From Arthrobacter sp. CAN_C5 (lineage in GTDB: Bacteria; Actinomycetota; Actinomycetes; Actinomycetales; Micrococcaceae), in assembly GCF_017875735.1 (NCBI RefSeq), contig NZ_JAGGMZ010000001.1:3224001-3288000 (forward strand): DNA of 64,000 nt. The letters are read 5' to 3'. This document shows, one piece after another, positions 51,535 through 62,009 of this stretch; position 1 is the first letter of the stretch; every line of letters starts with the position of its first letter. The notes beneath the pieces were generated by a model. That model was not told the origin of the DNA and ran no database searches. It was given only the letters and a program-made list of their open reading frames with translations. The position numbers were made by a program, and so were the translations under genes.

Positions 51535-52911
51535 CTACCCAGTGACGCCGGACCGTGTGGCACCCGACCTGGTAATGACCGATCCCGCCACGACAACCAA
51601 CACCAGCACACCCGCCGACCAAGCCAGCCCGGCATACCCGATCAGCACCAAAGCTACGCCCGATGAGGCTCCGCCAACCGCCCCGGCGAGGTTCATGATG
51701 AGGTCGGTCCGACCCTGAATCTTTGGCCGGGCCGCGCCGGTCACCAGATCCGCCACCAGTGCCGATCCCGCAACTGTCGCAGCACTCCACCCCAACCCAA
51801 GGAATACCAGCCCTACCGTTACCAGGACCGGATCATCCTCGCCCAACGCCACAATCGGCAGCGACACAGCAAACAGGCCCTGGCCGATCAAGATGGTGGT
51901 GACGCGCCCCACTTTGTCGCTGAGCCATCCGAACAGCGGCGACAACGCGAACATGCCGGCAATGTGCAGGCTGATGGTCAGCCCAATGATCGTCAGCGTG
52001 ACGCCGTGGTTGATCAGGTGGACGGGCGTCATGGACATGACCGCCACCATTACCGCGTGGCTGATGGCAATAGATCCGATCGCGAAAATCAACGGACCCC
52101 GTCCGCGGATCGCCCCGGGATCGGTCTCCTCGGCACTCTTTGCCGCATTCGACGTGCTCAACAGATACGGGTCCGGACGCAGCGCCACCAGATAAACAGC
52201 CGCGGCGGCAAGCTGGGCGGTGAAGGCGATAAGGAAGGAGCCGGTGAGATCGGGCATTCGCAGCGTCGAAGCAATCGTCTCACCCGGCCCGATGAGGTTA
52301 GGACCCAGGACGGCGCCAACGGTCGTAAACCACACCACCAGGGACAAATCCCGGCCCCGATGTTGCGGGCTGGCGAGGTCGGTAGCGGCGAACCGGGATT
52401 GCAGGTTCACGGCAGCACCCACACCCAAGAGGGCAAAGGCGAGCATCAGTAGAGGAAAGGAACCAAGGGCGGCCGCGGTGATGGCAACCACCGACCCCGA
52501 AGCAGCCAAGAGCGCACCGGTGGTCAGAGCCCGACGACGGCCCAACCGCTGCGCCAGTCTGGCCAGCGGGATGGCACTCGCCGCGGCGCCGAGCGTGCTC
52601 AGCGTGCTAGCCGTCCCGGACAGCGCGTCGGAGCCGGAGATATTGGCGGCCATCACCGCGCCAATCGACAGGGTGCAGCCAATACCAATCCCGCCCAGCA
52701 CCTGCCCCACGATCAGCACCGCGACAGTCCGCCGCTGGACAGCGACGACGTCGATCGTCTGGGTCGGTCCGGCTGCCCCGGGAGCGCCGTGGGTGCCGGG
52801 AGCGCCGTGGGCGCCGGGACCGCTGTGGGTGCCGAGGGCTCCGGATGCGGATGCGGCGCCGGTAGCGTTTGACCCGCCGGGCGGTCGATTCTGAGGCTGA
52901 CTGCTAGTCAT
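51535..52911 (-). CDS. MFS transporter (12-TM)
   Basis: About 458 residues. N-terminal 45 residues are Gly/Ala/Pro/His-rich with repeated THGAPG/GAHGAPG units. Twelve predicted membrane helices follow. The intracellular loop 2-3 reads RLAQRLGRRRALTTG, the MFS motif A. Start ATG 52911 or 52938; neither has a strong ribosome site. No adjacent regulator. Probably an efflux or nutrient porter; substrate unknown. Confidence 0.82.
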   Translation of the reverse strand: MTSSQPQNRPPGGSNATGAASASGALGTHSGPGAHGAPGTHGAPGAAGPTQTIDVVAVQRRTVAVLIVGQVLGGIGIGCTLSIGAVMAANISGSDALSGTASTLSTLGAAASAIPLARLAQRLGRRRALTTGALLAASGSVVAITAAALGSFPLLMLAFALLGVGAAVNLQSRFAATDLASPQHRGRDLSLVVWFTTVGAVLGPNLIGPGETIASTLRMPDLTGSFLIAFTAQLAAAAVYLVALRPDPYLLSTSNAAKSAEETDPGAIRGRGPLIFAIGSIAISHAVMVAVMSMTPVHLINHGVTLTIIGLTISLHIAGMFALSPLFGWLSDKVGRVTTILIGQGLFAVSLPIVALGEDDPVLVTVGLVFLGLGWSAATVAGSALVADLVTGAARPKIQGRTDLIMNLAGAVGGASSGVALVLIGYAGLAWSAGVLVLVVVAGSVITRSGATRSGVTG

Positions 52912-53035
52912 GGAAAGAGCGTAGCCCGAACCGTCCATTCCGCCGATGTGTGACCTATGGCGACTTCCGCGTCTCAGAAGTGGCCTTAACTCAGGGTTCA
53001 GTGGGGGTGGGTAGGCACCCGAGACCACCCTATCT

Positions 53036-53056
53036 GGGCATTACACCTAGATGCCC
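53036..53056 (-). terminator. possible hairpin upstream of MFS and after the large hypothetical gene
   Basis: GGGCAT (53036-53041) and ATGCCC (53051-53056) form a 6-bp stem with a 9-base loop immediately after the minus-strand stop of the large hypothetical gene. No T tract. Weak candidate. Confidence 0.3.
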
Positions 53057-54792
53057 TACACCAAGCGGAGGTGTCCACCCCTGCCCTTTCCCCCGCCGAC
53101 AGCTGACAGCGCGGCCACGTATCCGGTGCTGTCCACCGTCGTGCTGAACCCAGCGGCAGGCCTATACCGGCTCGCATCCACATGACCGGCAAGCACCGAC
53201 TGAAGCTGATCCAGGATCTCCTGCCGATTCAGACCCTGCGCCTGCAACCGTTGGGCGGCGTCCCACACCTGCAGGGGTTCACCATTCCACAATTGCGCCA
53301 CGACCAGTTCGCGCAGAGCGGCAACCCACACGGGACTGCCATCGGGTTCCCCAGCGCTCGGGTATTCGTCCGTTCCCACAGCATGCAGTTCCTTGAGCTC
53401 GCCCAGCACCAGCAATCGCAGTTCGCCCGGAAGGTTGGCGTTGAGATGTGGATAGTCGACGGCGCCAATCCAGGTGCCGTAGTACGGCATGGCGAGTTGG
53501 CGGCGGGCCATCGCAGCCTGGGCCTCCTCCAGGTCGGCTAACTCAAGCCCCTCGAGGAAGTTGAGCCCCGGAGACCGCACCTCCTCGCCCGATTCCCTCA
53601 TTTCTTGAGCCTCCTCGAGAACTTCCCCCACAACATCCACCAGTATGTCCATAGCCGCCTCGGGCAGCTCCATCTGTGCGCCGCACCAGTCGACCCACGC
53701 ACCGAGGAACCAGGGAAGGGCATCAAGCTCGTCGGCGTCGAGCATTGTCTTCCTCGGGAGGAACCAGCTGATGAACGTTTCCATTTTGACCGGGCTCACG
53801 CGCACCAGCCTGCCGTCGTCGTAGTAACGGCCAAAACTAATCGCCAACTCGGCAAGACGAAGGAACTGCGCCCTGAACGTCTGGGACGATGTGGGGGCGA
53901 TGGTCTGTCGGATGTCCGCCATGAAGGTGGTCATCAGTCGCTTGGACTCAGCCTCGTCAGCGTCACTCTGCGCCATTCCATCGGCTTCACTGGGCACCCT
54001 TCGTGCGTCGAGGTCCACGACGTCGCCACCAGGCATTGCCTGCAACCGCTTCAGTGCGAGCGCTCGCTCAACGTTGTAATCCTGACCCACCTCGGGATCG
54101 GCGGTGGTATCGGTGGCGCCGATTGCTGCAATACCCAGCTTCCGCGCTTCGGGTAGCCCAACCGGCGCAACCGACATCATGCCTTGCATCTGCCCAGCCA
54201 GTCGTTCGAGAGTCTTCAGCAGGTCACGGGCACTGTTGCTGAACCCCACGTCGATGGCGTAACCGCCCAGGTGGTTGGTGTCGATACTGAGATGCATGCC
54301 ATGTTTGCGCCGTCCGGTCCGGAACTCAATCACCAGCTCGATGGAGTCGCCAAACACGTCGGTCAGTATCCAGGCTTCGGTGGCCTTCAGGGTGCGCACC
54401 GGCTCGAGCCATGCGGGCGGAGCAACCCCGGCCTCGGCCAGGCGTTCAGCGGCGGCGGCGGCCTGGTCGGCTCCAGGATCGTCTGCGACCTGCGCCATGG
54501 CCCAGAGAATGGCCGCCGCCGACCGGTTCCCCTGGCGCTCAAGGTAGCGTAGCCACTCACCGAACAGCTTGCTGTCGATACCCGGACCCAGATTGGTGGT
54601 CTCATGCATGCCGCTGTAGATGTTGGACGCCAGCTGCTCTGACTCCAACGACGACGTTTGGTCGAGGGCTTGCTCGAAGAACGGGGCCACCCGTCGGTAC
54701 ATGGTGGCAATGATGCTGGTGGTGGATTCGACGGTGTGCCGCTTATCCTTGCCTGCGGACTTCGGTTTACGGGTGCGACTCTTCGGGCTCAT
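53056..54792 (-). CDS. large uncharacterised cytoplasmic protein
   Basis: About 578 residues. A basic N terminus (SPKSRTRKPKSAGKDKR) precedes a helical body. One stretch (ILTDVFGDSIELVIEFRTGRRKHGMHLSIDTNHLGG) looks like a compact alpha/beta domain. The last 90 residues (ALRELVVAQLWNGEPLQVWDAAQRLQAQGLNRQEILDQLQSVLAGH) resemble the short helical DUF1841-type module. No catalytic motif found. ATG 54792 begins the basic tail; the frame extends to 54846. Divergent from pxpA. Function unknown. Confidence 0.7.
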   Translation of the reverse strand: MSPKSRTRKPKSAGKDKRHTVESTTSIIATMYRRVAPFFEQALDQTSSLESEQLASNIYSGMHETTNLGPGIDSKLFGEWLRYLERQGNRSAAAILWAMAQVADDPGADQAAAAAERLAEAGVAPPAWLEPVRTLKATEAWILTDVFGDSIELVIEFRTGRRKHGMHLSIDTNHLGGYAIDVGFSNSARDLLKTLERLAGQMQGMMSVAPVGLPEARKLGIAAIGATDTTADPEVGQDYNVERALALKRLQAMPGGDVVDLDARRVPSEADGMAQSDADEAESKRLMTTFMADIRQTIAPTSSQTFRAQFLRLAELAISFGRYYDDGRLVRVSPVKMETFISWFLPRKTMLDADELDALPWFLGAWVDWCGAQMELPEAAMDILVDVVGEVLEEAQEMRESGEEVRSPGLNFLEGLELADLEEAQAAMARRQLAMPYYGTWIGAVDYPHLNANLPGELRLLVLGELKELHAVGTDEYPSAGEPDGSPVWVAALRELVVAQLWNGEPLQVWDAAQRLQAQGLNRQEILDQLQSVLAGHVDASRYRPAAGFSTTVDSTGYVAALSAVGGGKGRGGHLRLV

Positions 54793-54899
54793 GAGTCGAT
54801 GATGGCACTCTTGCCAAAAGAGCCCAACTCTTAAATTGTTGAACAATCCTCACTTTTCGTGCATCCTTGAGGGACACCCAAAAGAGACGAGGATCACAA

Positions 54900-55658
54900 A
54901 TGGTTTCGATCGACCTCAACAGCGACGTCGGTGAATCGTTCGGCAACTGGACCATGGGCGACGACGCCGCCATCTTCCGCTCCGTCTCCAGCGCCAACGT
55001 GGCGTGCGGCTTCCACGCCGGCGATCCATCCACCATCGCCCAAACCTGCCGCGACGCCGTCGCCGCGAACGTCACCATCGGCGCCCACGTGGGGTACCGC
55101 GATCTGGCCGGATTCGGCCGCCGCTTCCTCGACTGCTCCCCCACCGAACTGGCCGACGACGTCCTGTACCAAATCGGAGCGCTCGACGCGCTCTCCCGCG
55201 CTGCCGGCGGCACCATTAAGTATGTGAAACCCCACGGCGCCCTCTACAACACGATCGTCACCCATGAGGTGCAGGCCCAGGCCGTGGTCGACGCCGTCAA
55301 GGCGTTCGGCGGCGACCTGCCACTCCTTCTCCTCCCCGGCTCCGTCGCACTGAAAGCCGCCGAGAAAGCTGGCCTCCGCGGGGTCTCCGAAGCCTTCGCC
55401 GACCGCGCGTACAACCCGGACGGCACCCTGGTCTCCCGCCGCGAACCCGGCGCCGTCCTGCATGACGAGGACGAGGTCGCCGCCAACATGGTCCGCCTCG
55501 CGACCGACGGCGTCATCATCGCCCGCGACGGATCCACCCTCAAGACCACCGCGGAAAGCATCTGCCTCCACGGCGACACCACCGGCGCGGTCTCGATGTC
55601 CGCCGCCGTCCGCCGAGACCTGGAGGCAGCCGGCGTCAGCATCCGGAGCTTCGTATGA
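54900..55658 (+). CDS. pxpA: 5-oxoprolinase subunit A (LamB/YcsF family)
   Basis: 252 residues. [51 protein letters not shown] and [13 protein letters not shown] are the conserved PxpA blocks. With PxpB and PxpC it opens 5-oxoproline to glutamate using ATP. ATG 54900 has GAGG eight bases upstream. Stop overlaps the pxpBC start by four bases. Confidence 0.95.
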   Translation: MVSIDLNSDVGESFGNWTMGDDAAIFRSVSSANVACGFHAGDPSTIAQTCRDAVAANVTIGAHVGYRDLAGFGRRFLDCSPTELADDVLYQIGALDALSRAAGGTIKYVKPHGALYNTIVTHEVQAQAVVDAVKAFGGDLPLLLLPGSVALKAAEKAGLRGVSEAFADRAYNPDGTLVSRREPGAVLHDEDEVAANMVRLATDGVIIARDGSTLKTTAESICLHGDTTGAVSMSAAVRRDLEAAGVSIRSFV

Positions 55659-57322
55659 GCCAGCCCGAGATCCGCTGGGCCGGGCCTCGCGCCCTCCTGA
55701 TCGAACTCGATTCCCTGGAATCCGTCCTCGCCGTCCACTCCCGACTGCAGGAGCGGCCACTCCGCGGCCAGGTCAACGTTCTCGCCGCCGCCCAAACCGT
55801 GCTCGCCGTCTTCGACTCCGGCACCGCCGCCCGCGCAGCTCGAACCGCCCTCGCCTACCTCGACACCGCTCCCGCAACCGACACCGCGGCCACCGGGGAT
55901 CCGGTCCGGATCGAGGTGGTGTACGACGGCGACGATCTCGCCGAAGTGGGACGCCTCACCGGCCTCGACCCCGACGGCGTCATCGCGGCCCACACCGGCC
56001 AACTCTGGACCGCCGCCTTTGGTGGCTTCGCCCCGGGTTTCGCCTACCTGGTCGGTGAAAACGAGACCCTCACCGTCCCCCGCCGCACCTCACCGCGCAC
56101 CGCTGTCCCAGCCGGCGCGGTCGCCCTGGCCGGCAACTTCTCCGCCGTCTACCCGCGGCGCTCCCCTGGCGGCTGGCAGCTCATCGGCCGGACCGCGTCC
56201 CGCCTCTGGGACCTGAACCGGGACCAGCCCGCCCTGTTGCGCCCCGGCACCGCGGTGCAGTACGTCGCCGTGCGGGAAACCGTGACCCTCCCGGACCGAG
56301 CAGCCGACGACGACGCTCCCGCAGTCGCGACGCCTCAGTCCACTAGCCATGCCCTCGAGGTCATCGCCCCCGGGCCGCAGTCCCTCATCCAGGACTTGGG
56401 ACGCCCCGGATTCGGCGACGTCGGCGTCTCCAAAGCCGGCGCGGCCGACACCGCGAGCGCCCGTCAAGCCAACCGGCTGGTCGGAAACGCCCCCGGCGAT
56501 GCCGTGATCGAAACTATCCTCGGCGGCCTCACGGTCAGGGCACACGGCGAACTCACCCTCGCACTGACCGGTGCCATCACCCCCGCCGGGATCAGCGGCA
56601 AGGACAGCACCCGGACCGTCCCCCTGTGTTCCCCGTTCGCCCTGCACGACGGCGAGACTCTCCACCTCGACGCGCCCGACACCGGGCTGCGCACCTATCT
56701 AGCCATCCGCGGCGGCATCGACGTGCCGGAGGTACTCGGCAGCCGCTCCACCGACGTGATGTCGGGGATCGGGCCTGATCCTCTCGCTGCGGGCACCCTG
56801 CTGCCGATCGGCCCGATCGATCAGGGCCGCACGGTCGGCGCCGCGGAACCGTCCACCCTGCCCGACGCCATCCTCAGGGGGTCGAAAGAGCCAGTGCTCC
56901 TCCGGATCACCACCGGTCCCCGCCAGGACTGGTTCACTCCCGAATCGCAAGAAGCACTCACCGGACAGACCTGGACCGTGACGGCCGAATCGAACCGGAT
57001 CGGCGTCCGCCTCGCGGTAGGTGAAGAGACTGGTCAACCAGACGAGACTGGCCAACCACTGGAACGGGTCACCACCGATGAACTCCCCAGCGAGGGCGTC
57101 GTCGCCGGATCACTGCAGGTGCCGCCGTCGGGCCTGCCCGTCCTTTTCCTCGCCGACCATCCGGTGACCGGCGGGTACCCGGTGATCGGCGTCGTCGTGC
57201 CCGAGGACCTGCCGATTGCCGCCCAACTGGCACCCGGTACTACCCTCCAGTTCCAGACCGTGGATCCCACAACCCTGCAGTCGAAACAGACACCGCGCCC
57301 GATCACCACCCACAGCTCGTGA
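55655..57322 (+). CDS. 5-oxoprolinase fused subunits B and C
   Basis: 555 residues. Residues 1-200 match PxpB/KipI ([37 protein letters not shown]). Residues 220-545 match PxpC/KipA ([49 protein letters not shown]-like region). The two proteins are separate in many bacteria; here one fusion joins them through an Asp/Ala/Thr linker. Transcribed between pxpA and the biotin carboxylase gene. Confidence 0.93.
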   Translation: MSQPEIRWAGPRALLIELDSLESVLAVHSRLQERPLRGQVNVLAAAQTVLAVFDSGTAARAARTALAYLDTAPATDTAATGDPVRIEVVYDGDDLAEVGRLTGLDPDGVIAAHTGQLWTAAFGGFAPGFAYLVGENETLTVPRRTSPRTAVPAGAVALAGNFSAVYPRRSPGGWQLIGRTASRLWDLNRDQPALLRPGTAVQYVAVRETVTLPDRAADDDAPAVATPQSTSHALEVIAPGPQSLIQDLGRPGFGDVGVSKAGAADTASARQANRLVGNAPGDAVIETILGGLTVRAHGELTLALTGAITPAGISGKDSTRTVPLCSPFALHDGETLHLDAPDTGLRTYLAIRGGIDVPEVLGSRSTDVMSGIGPDPLAAGTLLPIGPIDQGRTVGAAEPSTLPDAILRGSKEPVLLRITTGPRQDWFTPESQEALTGQTWTVTAESNRIGVRLAVGEETGQPDETGQPLERVTTDELPSEGVVAGSLQVPPSGLPVLFLADHPVTGGYPVIGVVVPEDLPIAAQLAPGTTLQFQTVDPTTLQSKQTPRPITTHSS

Positions 57323-57333
57323 AAGTAGCACCC

Positions 57334-59076
57334 ATGAAAAAGGTCCTGATCGCCAACCGCGGGGAAATTGCCGTCCGCATTGCCCGCGCGTGCACCGACG
57401 CGGAGCTCACCTCGGTGGCCGTGTACGCCGAACCGGACGCCGATGCCCTGCACGTCCGGCTCAGCGACGAGGCCTATGCGCTCGGCGGATCGGCCAGCGC
57501 AGACACCTACCTCAATATCGACAAGCTCCTCGCCATTGCCAAAAAGGCTGGCGCCGACGCCGTCCACCCCGGCTACGGGTTTCTCTCCGAGAACGCCGAC
57601 TTCGCCGAGGCGGTGCAGGACGCCGGACTGATCTGGATCGGCCCCTCGCCAGCGGCGATCCGCAGTCTCGGCAACAAGATCACCGCACGGGAAATCGCCG
57701 TCAAGGTGGGTGCCCCGCTGGTCCCCGGGTCCGACGGACCGGTCGCCAACGCCGAGGAAGTCCGCGCGTTCGCGGAGGAATTCGGCGTCCCCGTCGCCAT
57801 CAAGGCGGCCTACGGTGGCGGCGGTCGCGGCATGCGGATCGCCCACCGGATGGAAGACATCGACGACGCATTCGACTCCGCGGTCCGCGAAGCCACTGTT
57901 GCGTTCGGCCGGGGCGAGTGCTTCGCCGAACGGTTCCTGGACAAGCCACGCCACGTCGAGGCGCAGGTGCTGGCCGATACGCACGGCAACGTGGTCGTCG
58001 TCGGCACCCGCGACTGTTCCCTGCAGCGCCGCAACCAGAAGCTCGTCGAGGAAGCCCCGGCGCCGTTCCTCACCGATGAACAGCGCGCCCGCATCCACGA
58101 ATCCGCCCGCGCCATCTGCCGGGAGGCCGGGTACACCAGCGCAGGAACTGTCGAATACCTGGTGGCGCCTGACGGCGTGATCTCCTTCCTCGAGGTCAAC
58201 ACCCGCCTGCAGGTGGAGCACCCGGTGACGGAGGCGACGTCGGGCATCGACCTGGTGCGCGAACAGTTCCGCATCGCCGCGGGACTGCCCGTCAGCATTA
58301 CTGAGGATCCGGCCCCGCGGGGCCACGCGATCGAGTTCCGGCTCAACGCCGAGGACGCTGGCCGCGGTTTCCTGCCCTCCCCCGGCCCGATCGACGTGTT
58401 CGAGGCGCCCACGGGCCCCGGCATCCGCGTCGACACCGGGGTGCGGTCCGGCTCCAGCGTCCCCGCCGAGTACGACTCCCTGATGGCCAAGCTGATCGTC
58501 CACGGCGAGGACCGGCCGCAGGCGTTGCGACGCGCCCGCGCCGCCCTCGACGAGTTGCGGATCGAGGGCCTCCCCACCGTGCTGCCGTTCCACCGCGCAG
58601 TGGTGCGGGACCCGGACTTCACCAACCCGGACCGGCTCGGCGTCTACACCACGTGGATCGAGAATGCGTTCGCCGAACGTCTGGACGCTGCCCTGTCCAG
58701 CGGGACTAAGGGTCCCCTCGCCCGCCGGGAAACGCTCACGGTGGAGCTTGATGGCAAGGCGGTCCAGCTGGGGCTGCCCGCCGAGATCTTCGCCGCGTTG
58801 ATGAGCGGCGGCGGAACCACTGGAGGCGCCGCCGTCGGGCAGACCTCGGGAACGACGGCCGACGACGGCCACGTCGCCGCGTCGATGGGCGGCACCCTGG
58901 TGAAGTGGCTGGCCGACGACGGCGCCGAGGTCACCGCGGGGCAGGCTGTTGCGGTGCTGGAGGCGATGAAGATGGAGACCGAAGTGGTGTCCTCGGCGTC
59001 CGGGACCTTCAGCCGTGGCGGACAGCAGCCGGGCGCCGCCGTCGCGCGCGGTGAGGTGCTGGGCACAGTCGGCTAA
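57334..59076 (+). CDS. biotin carboxylase fused to biotin carboxyl carrier domain
   Basis: About 580 residues. Biotin carboxylase: [19 protein letters not shown]-grasp GGGGRGM, and [14 protein letters not shown]. The C terminus holds a BCCP domain with the biotinylated Lys in LEAMKMET. In many bacteria an AccC- and AccB-like pair is found next to the pxp genes, so this enzyme probably works with 5-oxoprolinase rather than fatty acid synthesis. No carboxyltransferase subunit gene is nearby. GTG 57319 overlaps pxpBC but ATG 57334 fits the family N terminus. Confidence 0.9.
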   Translation: MKKVLIANRGEIAVRIARACTDAELTSVAVYAEPDADALHVRLSDEAYALGGSASADTYLNIDKLLAIAKKAGADAVHPGYGFLSENADFAEAVQDAGLIWIGPSPAAIRSLGNKITAREIAVKVGAPLVPGSDGPVANAEEVRAFAEEFGVPVAIKAAYGGGGRGMRIAHRMEDIDDAFDSAVREATVAFGRGECFAERFLDKPRHVEAQVLADTHGNVVVVGTRDCSLQRRNQKLVEEAPAPFLTDEQRARIHESARAICREAGYTSAGTVEYLVAPDGVISFLEVNTRLQVEHPVTEATSGIDLVREQFRIAAGLPVSITEDPAPRGHAIEFRLNAEDAGRGFLPSPGPIDVFEAPTGPGIRVDTGVRSGSSVPAEYDSLMAKLIVHGEDRPQALRRARAALDELRIEGLPTVLPFHRAVVRDPDFTNPDRLGVYTTWIENAFAERLDAALSSGTKGPLARRETLTVELDGKAVQLGLPAEIFAALMSGGGTTGGAAVGQTSGTTADDGHVAASMGGTLVKWLADDGAEVTAGQAVAVLEAMKMETEVVSSASGTFSRGGQQPGAAVARGEVLGTVG

Positions 59077-59107
59077 CATCTGTTGGTGACGAAGGTGGGG
59101 GAAAGCA

Positions 59108-59830
59108 ATGGCAATAGAAGCCGCAACTGAGCTGGACAGGACATCGGGTGTGGCCGAGCACGCGCACACGGCGACGTGGATCGCCACCGTCCTGAGGGGC
59201 CGGATAGCCGCAGGAAAGCTCACGCCCGGGTCCAAGTTGTCGGAACAGACGTTGTCGACGGCGCTGGGAGTCTCCCGCAATACTCTCCGAGAGGCGTTTT
59301 CGACGCTCGCCAGCGAGTCGATGGTGACGAAAATTCCGAATCGCGGCGTGTTTGTGGCCTCTCCCGGGATCGAGGAAGTGCGCGAAATCTACCGGGTGCG
59401 CCGGATGATCGAACCGGCGGCGGCCCTGTGGGGCGAGGCCACCCCCGAGGTCCTGGAAAACATGGAAGCCATCGTGCGGCGCGCGCAGGCGGCCCGCGAC
59501 GCCGGATCGGTCCCCGGCATGGCCGACGCCAACCAGGCGCTCCACAGTGCCGTGGTTGGCCTGGCTGGCAGCGCATCGTTGCGGACCCTGATGGACCGGG
59601 TGCTTGCCGAGATGCGGCTGGTGTTCCACGCGATGGCGTCGGCCCCCGACTTCCACAGCCACTATGTGGACCGCAACGTGGAGCTCGTTGAGCGGCTGCG
59701 CGCTGGGCACCGCGAGGAAGCCGCCGCCGGGCTGCGTGATTATCTGGACTCGGCTGAGGCTGAGCTCCTGGGGCACCTCGCAGGGGAAGCTGCCGCCGGG
59801 CAGGCCCGGGCCGGCGAGGGTGCCCGGTAG
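59108..59830 (+). CDS. GntR-family regulator of the 5-oxoproline operon
   Basis: 240 residues. Winged helix-turn-helix (KLSEQTLSTALGVSRNTLREAFSTLASESMV) followed by an FCD-type helical domain with His near MADANQALHSAV and DFHSHYVDRN. The ATG is 31 bases after the carboxylase stop and GGGGGAAAG precedes it. Likely senses 5-oxoproline or glutamate-related acids and controls pxpA-pxpBC-accC. A C-terminal Ala/Gly-rich tail follows. Confidence 0.87.
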   Translation: MAIEAATELDRTSGVAEHAHTATWIATVLRGRIAAGKLTPGSKLSEQTLSTALGVSRNTLREAFSTLASESMVTKIPNRGVFVASPGIEEVREIYRVRRMIEPAAALWGEATPEVLENMEAIVRRAQAARDAGSVPGMADANQALHSAVVGLAGSASLRTLMDRVLAEMRLVFHAMASAPDFHSHYVDRNVELVERLRAGHREEAAAGLRDYLDSAEAELLGHLAGEAAAGQARAGEGAR

Positions 59831-59869
59831 GGGCTGGTTGCCAGCCGGACCTTTCCCGCTAGTGCAACT

Positions 59870-60730
59870 CTATTCACCGGTTTCGTCCTTGGCCGATTTC
59901 CGCTGGGTGAATCCGCGCGGTTCCTTTTCCGAGGCCCACTTGAAGAACTTCAGGGACAGGAAGGTTCCAGCAACTCCCCAGGCGAGCAGCAGCAGCATCG
60001 CACCGGTGTCCCAGGACGGACCGCTCTGAGACAGTGCCCCAGTGAACAACGCCATCAAGGGTTTGCCTGGCAGCAGGGCCAGGATACCGTCGGCGGTCTC
60101 CCCCAGCGAGAGGGCGAAGAATGCGCCCGATAGGAACGCGAGTGGGAAAAAGATGCCGTTGACGATCGGAACGGCGGAGTCTGCATTCGGCGGGACGAGG
60201 GAGAGTGCGGTGCCAAGGGGCGCAATGCAGAGGAAACCGATGGCGGTGGCGCCCAACAACATAGGCAGCCGGTCAACGATCAGATCCACCCCGAGGCCAA
60301 GAGTGCCGATGAGGGTCAGCGTCACGAAGACCACCACCAGGGTGACGATCGCGTTGGCGAGGAAGGCTCCCATCACCACCAGCGGGGATACCGGCGTCGT
60401 CCGGAACCGTTTGAAGAGTCCGTGGTGCCTGCGGATCGCAAGTCCAATCGCGACATTCGCGAAACAGACGGACAGGAGCGCAAAGGTCAGGACCCCTGCG
60501 TAGCTGTAGTTGCCCTGGGTGATCTGGTTTGACCCCAAATCCAGGACGACTGCGGATTGGTCACGGTAGGCGAAACCGAAACCCACGTAAAACATCACCG
60601 GCAACAGGACAATAAATGCCAAAGAGATGATTGACCGCCAAAAATCCTTGAACTCAATTTCGACGTGCAGCAGGAATGACCGGACGAAGGTTCCCTCGTT
60701 GGTGGTGGGAGCGACGGTTGCGGTACTCAT
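59870..60730 (-). CDS. ABC-2 type transporter permease
   Basis: About 286 residues, six membrane helices. FKDFWRSIISLAFIVLLPVMFYVGFGF is the first helix; GIFFPLAFLSGAFFAL matches the ABC-2 signature region. ATG 60730 overlaps the ATPase stop by four bases. Together they form an exporter for drugs, lipids or peptides. Divergent from the XRE-TPR regulator. Confidence 0.9.
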   Translation of the reverse strand: MSTATVAPTTNEGTFVRSFLLHVEIEFKDFWRSIISLAFIVLLPVMFYVGFGFAYRDQSAVVLDLGSNQITQGNYSYAGVLTFALLSVCFANVAIGLAIRRHHGLFKRFRTTPVSPLVVMGAFLANAIVTLVVVFVTLTLIGTLGLGVDLIVDRLPMLLGATAIGFLCIAPLGTALSLVPPNADSAVPIVNGIFFPLAFLSGAFFALSLGETADGILALLPGKPLMALFTGALSQSGPSWDTGAMLLLLAWGVAGTFLSLKFFKWASEKEPRGFTQRKSAKDETGE

Positions 60731-61641
60731 GGGTTTCCTCCTGTGGTGACTGCTGGCTGGAGCAGGGTCGCGTAGGCGTCGTCCAGGCTCGGAGGGATGA
60801 CGGTGAGGCCTTGAAGTGGCTGGCCAGCGTCGGTGGACCACCGCTGCAGTGCGGCGATCAGGTGATCCTGGTCGAGCGTTTCATAGCGCACCATTCCGGC
60901 GTTCACCTCGGCACCGGCTGGTAACGACGACGGCTCAATGCCGCCCAGCAGGAAACGGACCTGCGTCTTGGAATTTGAGCCCGCGATGATTTCATGGGGC
61001 GATCCGGACGCGATGAACGCTCCGTCGGACAGGACGTGGACTGTGTGCGCCAGATCCTGAACCTCTTCAAGGTCGTGGGAGGTGAGAATCACCGTAGTTC
61101 CTGCACTGTTGACTTCGCGGATCAGTTCGCGGATGCTGCGGCGGGATAACGGGTCCAGACCCGTGGTCGGCTCATCCAAAAACAGGATCTCTGGGTGGCC
61201 AATCAGTGCGAGTGCAATGTCGAGGCGCCTACGCATTCCGCCCGAGAGCGTTCGGACCAGGTCGTTCTGTTTGTCGGCCAACCCCACCTTGCGCAGGATG
61301 TCCTGCACCTCCATGGGATGTGAGTAGTAGGAGGACTGCCGCCGAAGGAGATCCCGGGAGGAGATGCCCGGTTCCAGCATGGTCTGCTGCAGGACAACGC
61401 CCATGCGCTGACGGAGCGACCGGAAGTCGGTCCGTTTTGCGGGGTCAAGTCCCAGGACGCTGAGGGTCCCCCCGGTGCGCATGCGGTGGCCTTCCAGGAT
61501 TTCGACCAGGGTGGTCTTGCCGGCCCCGTTGGGACCAAGCAACGCAACGATCGCTCCTTGTGCAACTGAAAGATCAATGCCTCGGAGAACCGGAGTGGCG
61601 GAATAGGCCTTCACCACACCTACCGCGTTGATTGCGCTCAC
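60727..61641 (-). CDS. ABC exporter ATP-binding protein
   Basis: About 304 residues. Walker A GPNGAGKTT, signature LSGGMRRRL, Walker B ILFLDEPTTGLD and switch His in LTSHDLEEV. A C-terminal extension of about 85 residues after the nucleotide-binding domain (SGSPHEIIAG...) is typical of drug-type exporters (DrrA/CcmA group). GTG 61641 is chosen for an AGGA site eight bases upstream; ATG 61674 has none. Confidence 0.93.
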   Translation of the reverse strand: MSAINAVGVVKAYSATPVLRGIDLSVAQGAIVALLGPNGAGKTTLVEILEGHRMRTGGTLSVLGLDPAKRTDFRSLRQRMGVVLQQTMLEPGISSRDLLRRQSSYYSHPMEVQDILRKVGLADKQNDLVRTLSGGMRRRLDIALALIGHPEILFLDEPTTGLDPLSRRSIRELIREVNSAGTTVILTSHDLEEVQDLAHTVHVLSDGAFIASGSPHEIIAGSNSKTQVRFLLGGIEPSSLPAGAEVNAGMVRYETLDQDHLIAALQRWSTDAGQPLQGLTVIPPSLDDAYATLLQPAVTTGGNP

Positions 61642-62009
61642 TGGCTGTTCCTCATCTCTTTTATCGAGCTGCATGAACCCGACCCGCTCGTTGCGCCGGT
61701 CTCGGGTACGACGACCGCTTTGCGGACCGACATCACCAAAATGGGACTCATGTTTGACACTTTTTTGTCAATTCACTTTTCGAGGAATGTATGCGTGAGG
61801 GTCAGACTAGATAGCCAGAAGATGACCCCTATCCGACTACATCCACCTCCCAGCTAGGGCTTGCACCCGATCGCTGCCTACCTCCTGAGTGTGATGTGAA
61901 GTAGAATTTCGACTACTTGTTCTCGACGTTTGACAAAATGAGTCAAACGGAGATCTGCAGGGTTGTCAATAGATACCGCTGGTCTGGGTACGTGCATGAA
62001 GGAGTGGCA
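61642..62009. promoter_or_regulatory. divergent control region with matched inverted repeats
   Basis: 368 bases without a gene. Holds TTGACA (61754-61759) paired with TGTCAA (61766-61771); GTTTGAC (61928-61934) paired with GTCAAAC (61942-61948); and a further half-site TTGTCAAT at 61973-61980 matching 61765-61772. These look like three sites for one regulator, most likely the XRE protein. Promoter -35-like TTGACA overlaps both palindromes. Confidence 0.6.

Noticed and set aside
51418-51666. plus-strand frame reading through the 7-bp repeat
   Set aside because: Encodes only Pro/Gln/Ala-rich repeat and then antisense of the MFS end; not a gene.
57034-59280. 748-codon minus-strand frame opposite the biotin carboxylase
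   Set aside because: Spans three genes' ends and translates into Arg/Gly/Asp-rich sequence; shadow of a strongly GC-biased gene.
61754-61771. Palindrome read only as back-to-back -35 hexamers
   Set aside because: No -10 hexamer lies at proper spacing on either strand, and a related inverted repeat recurs at 61928-61948, so an operator is the better reading.
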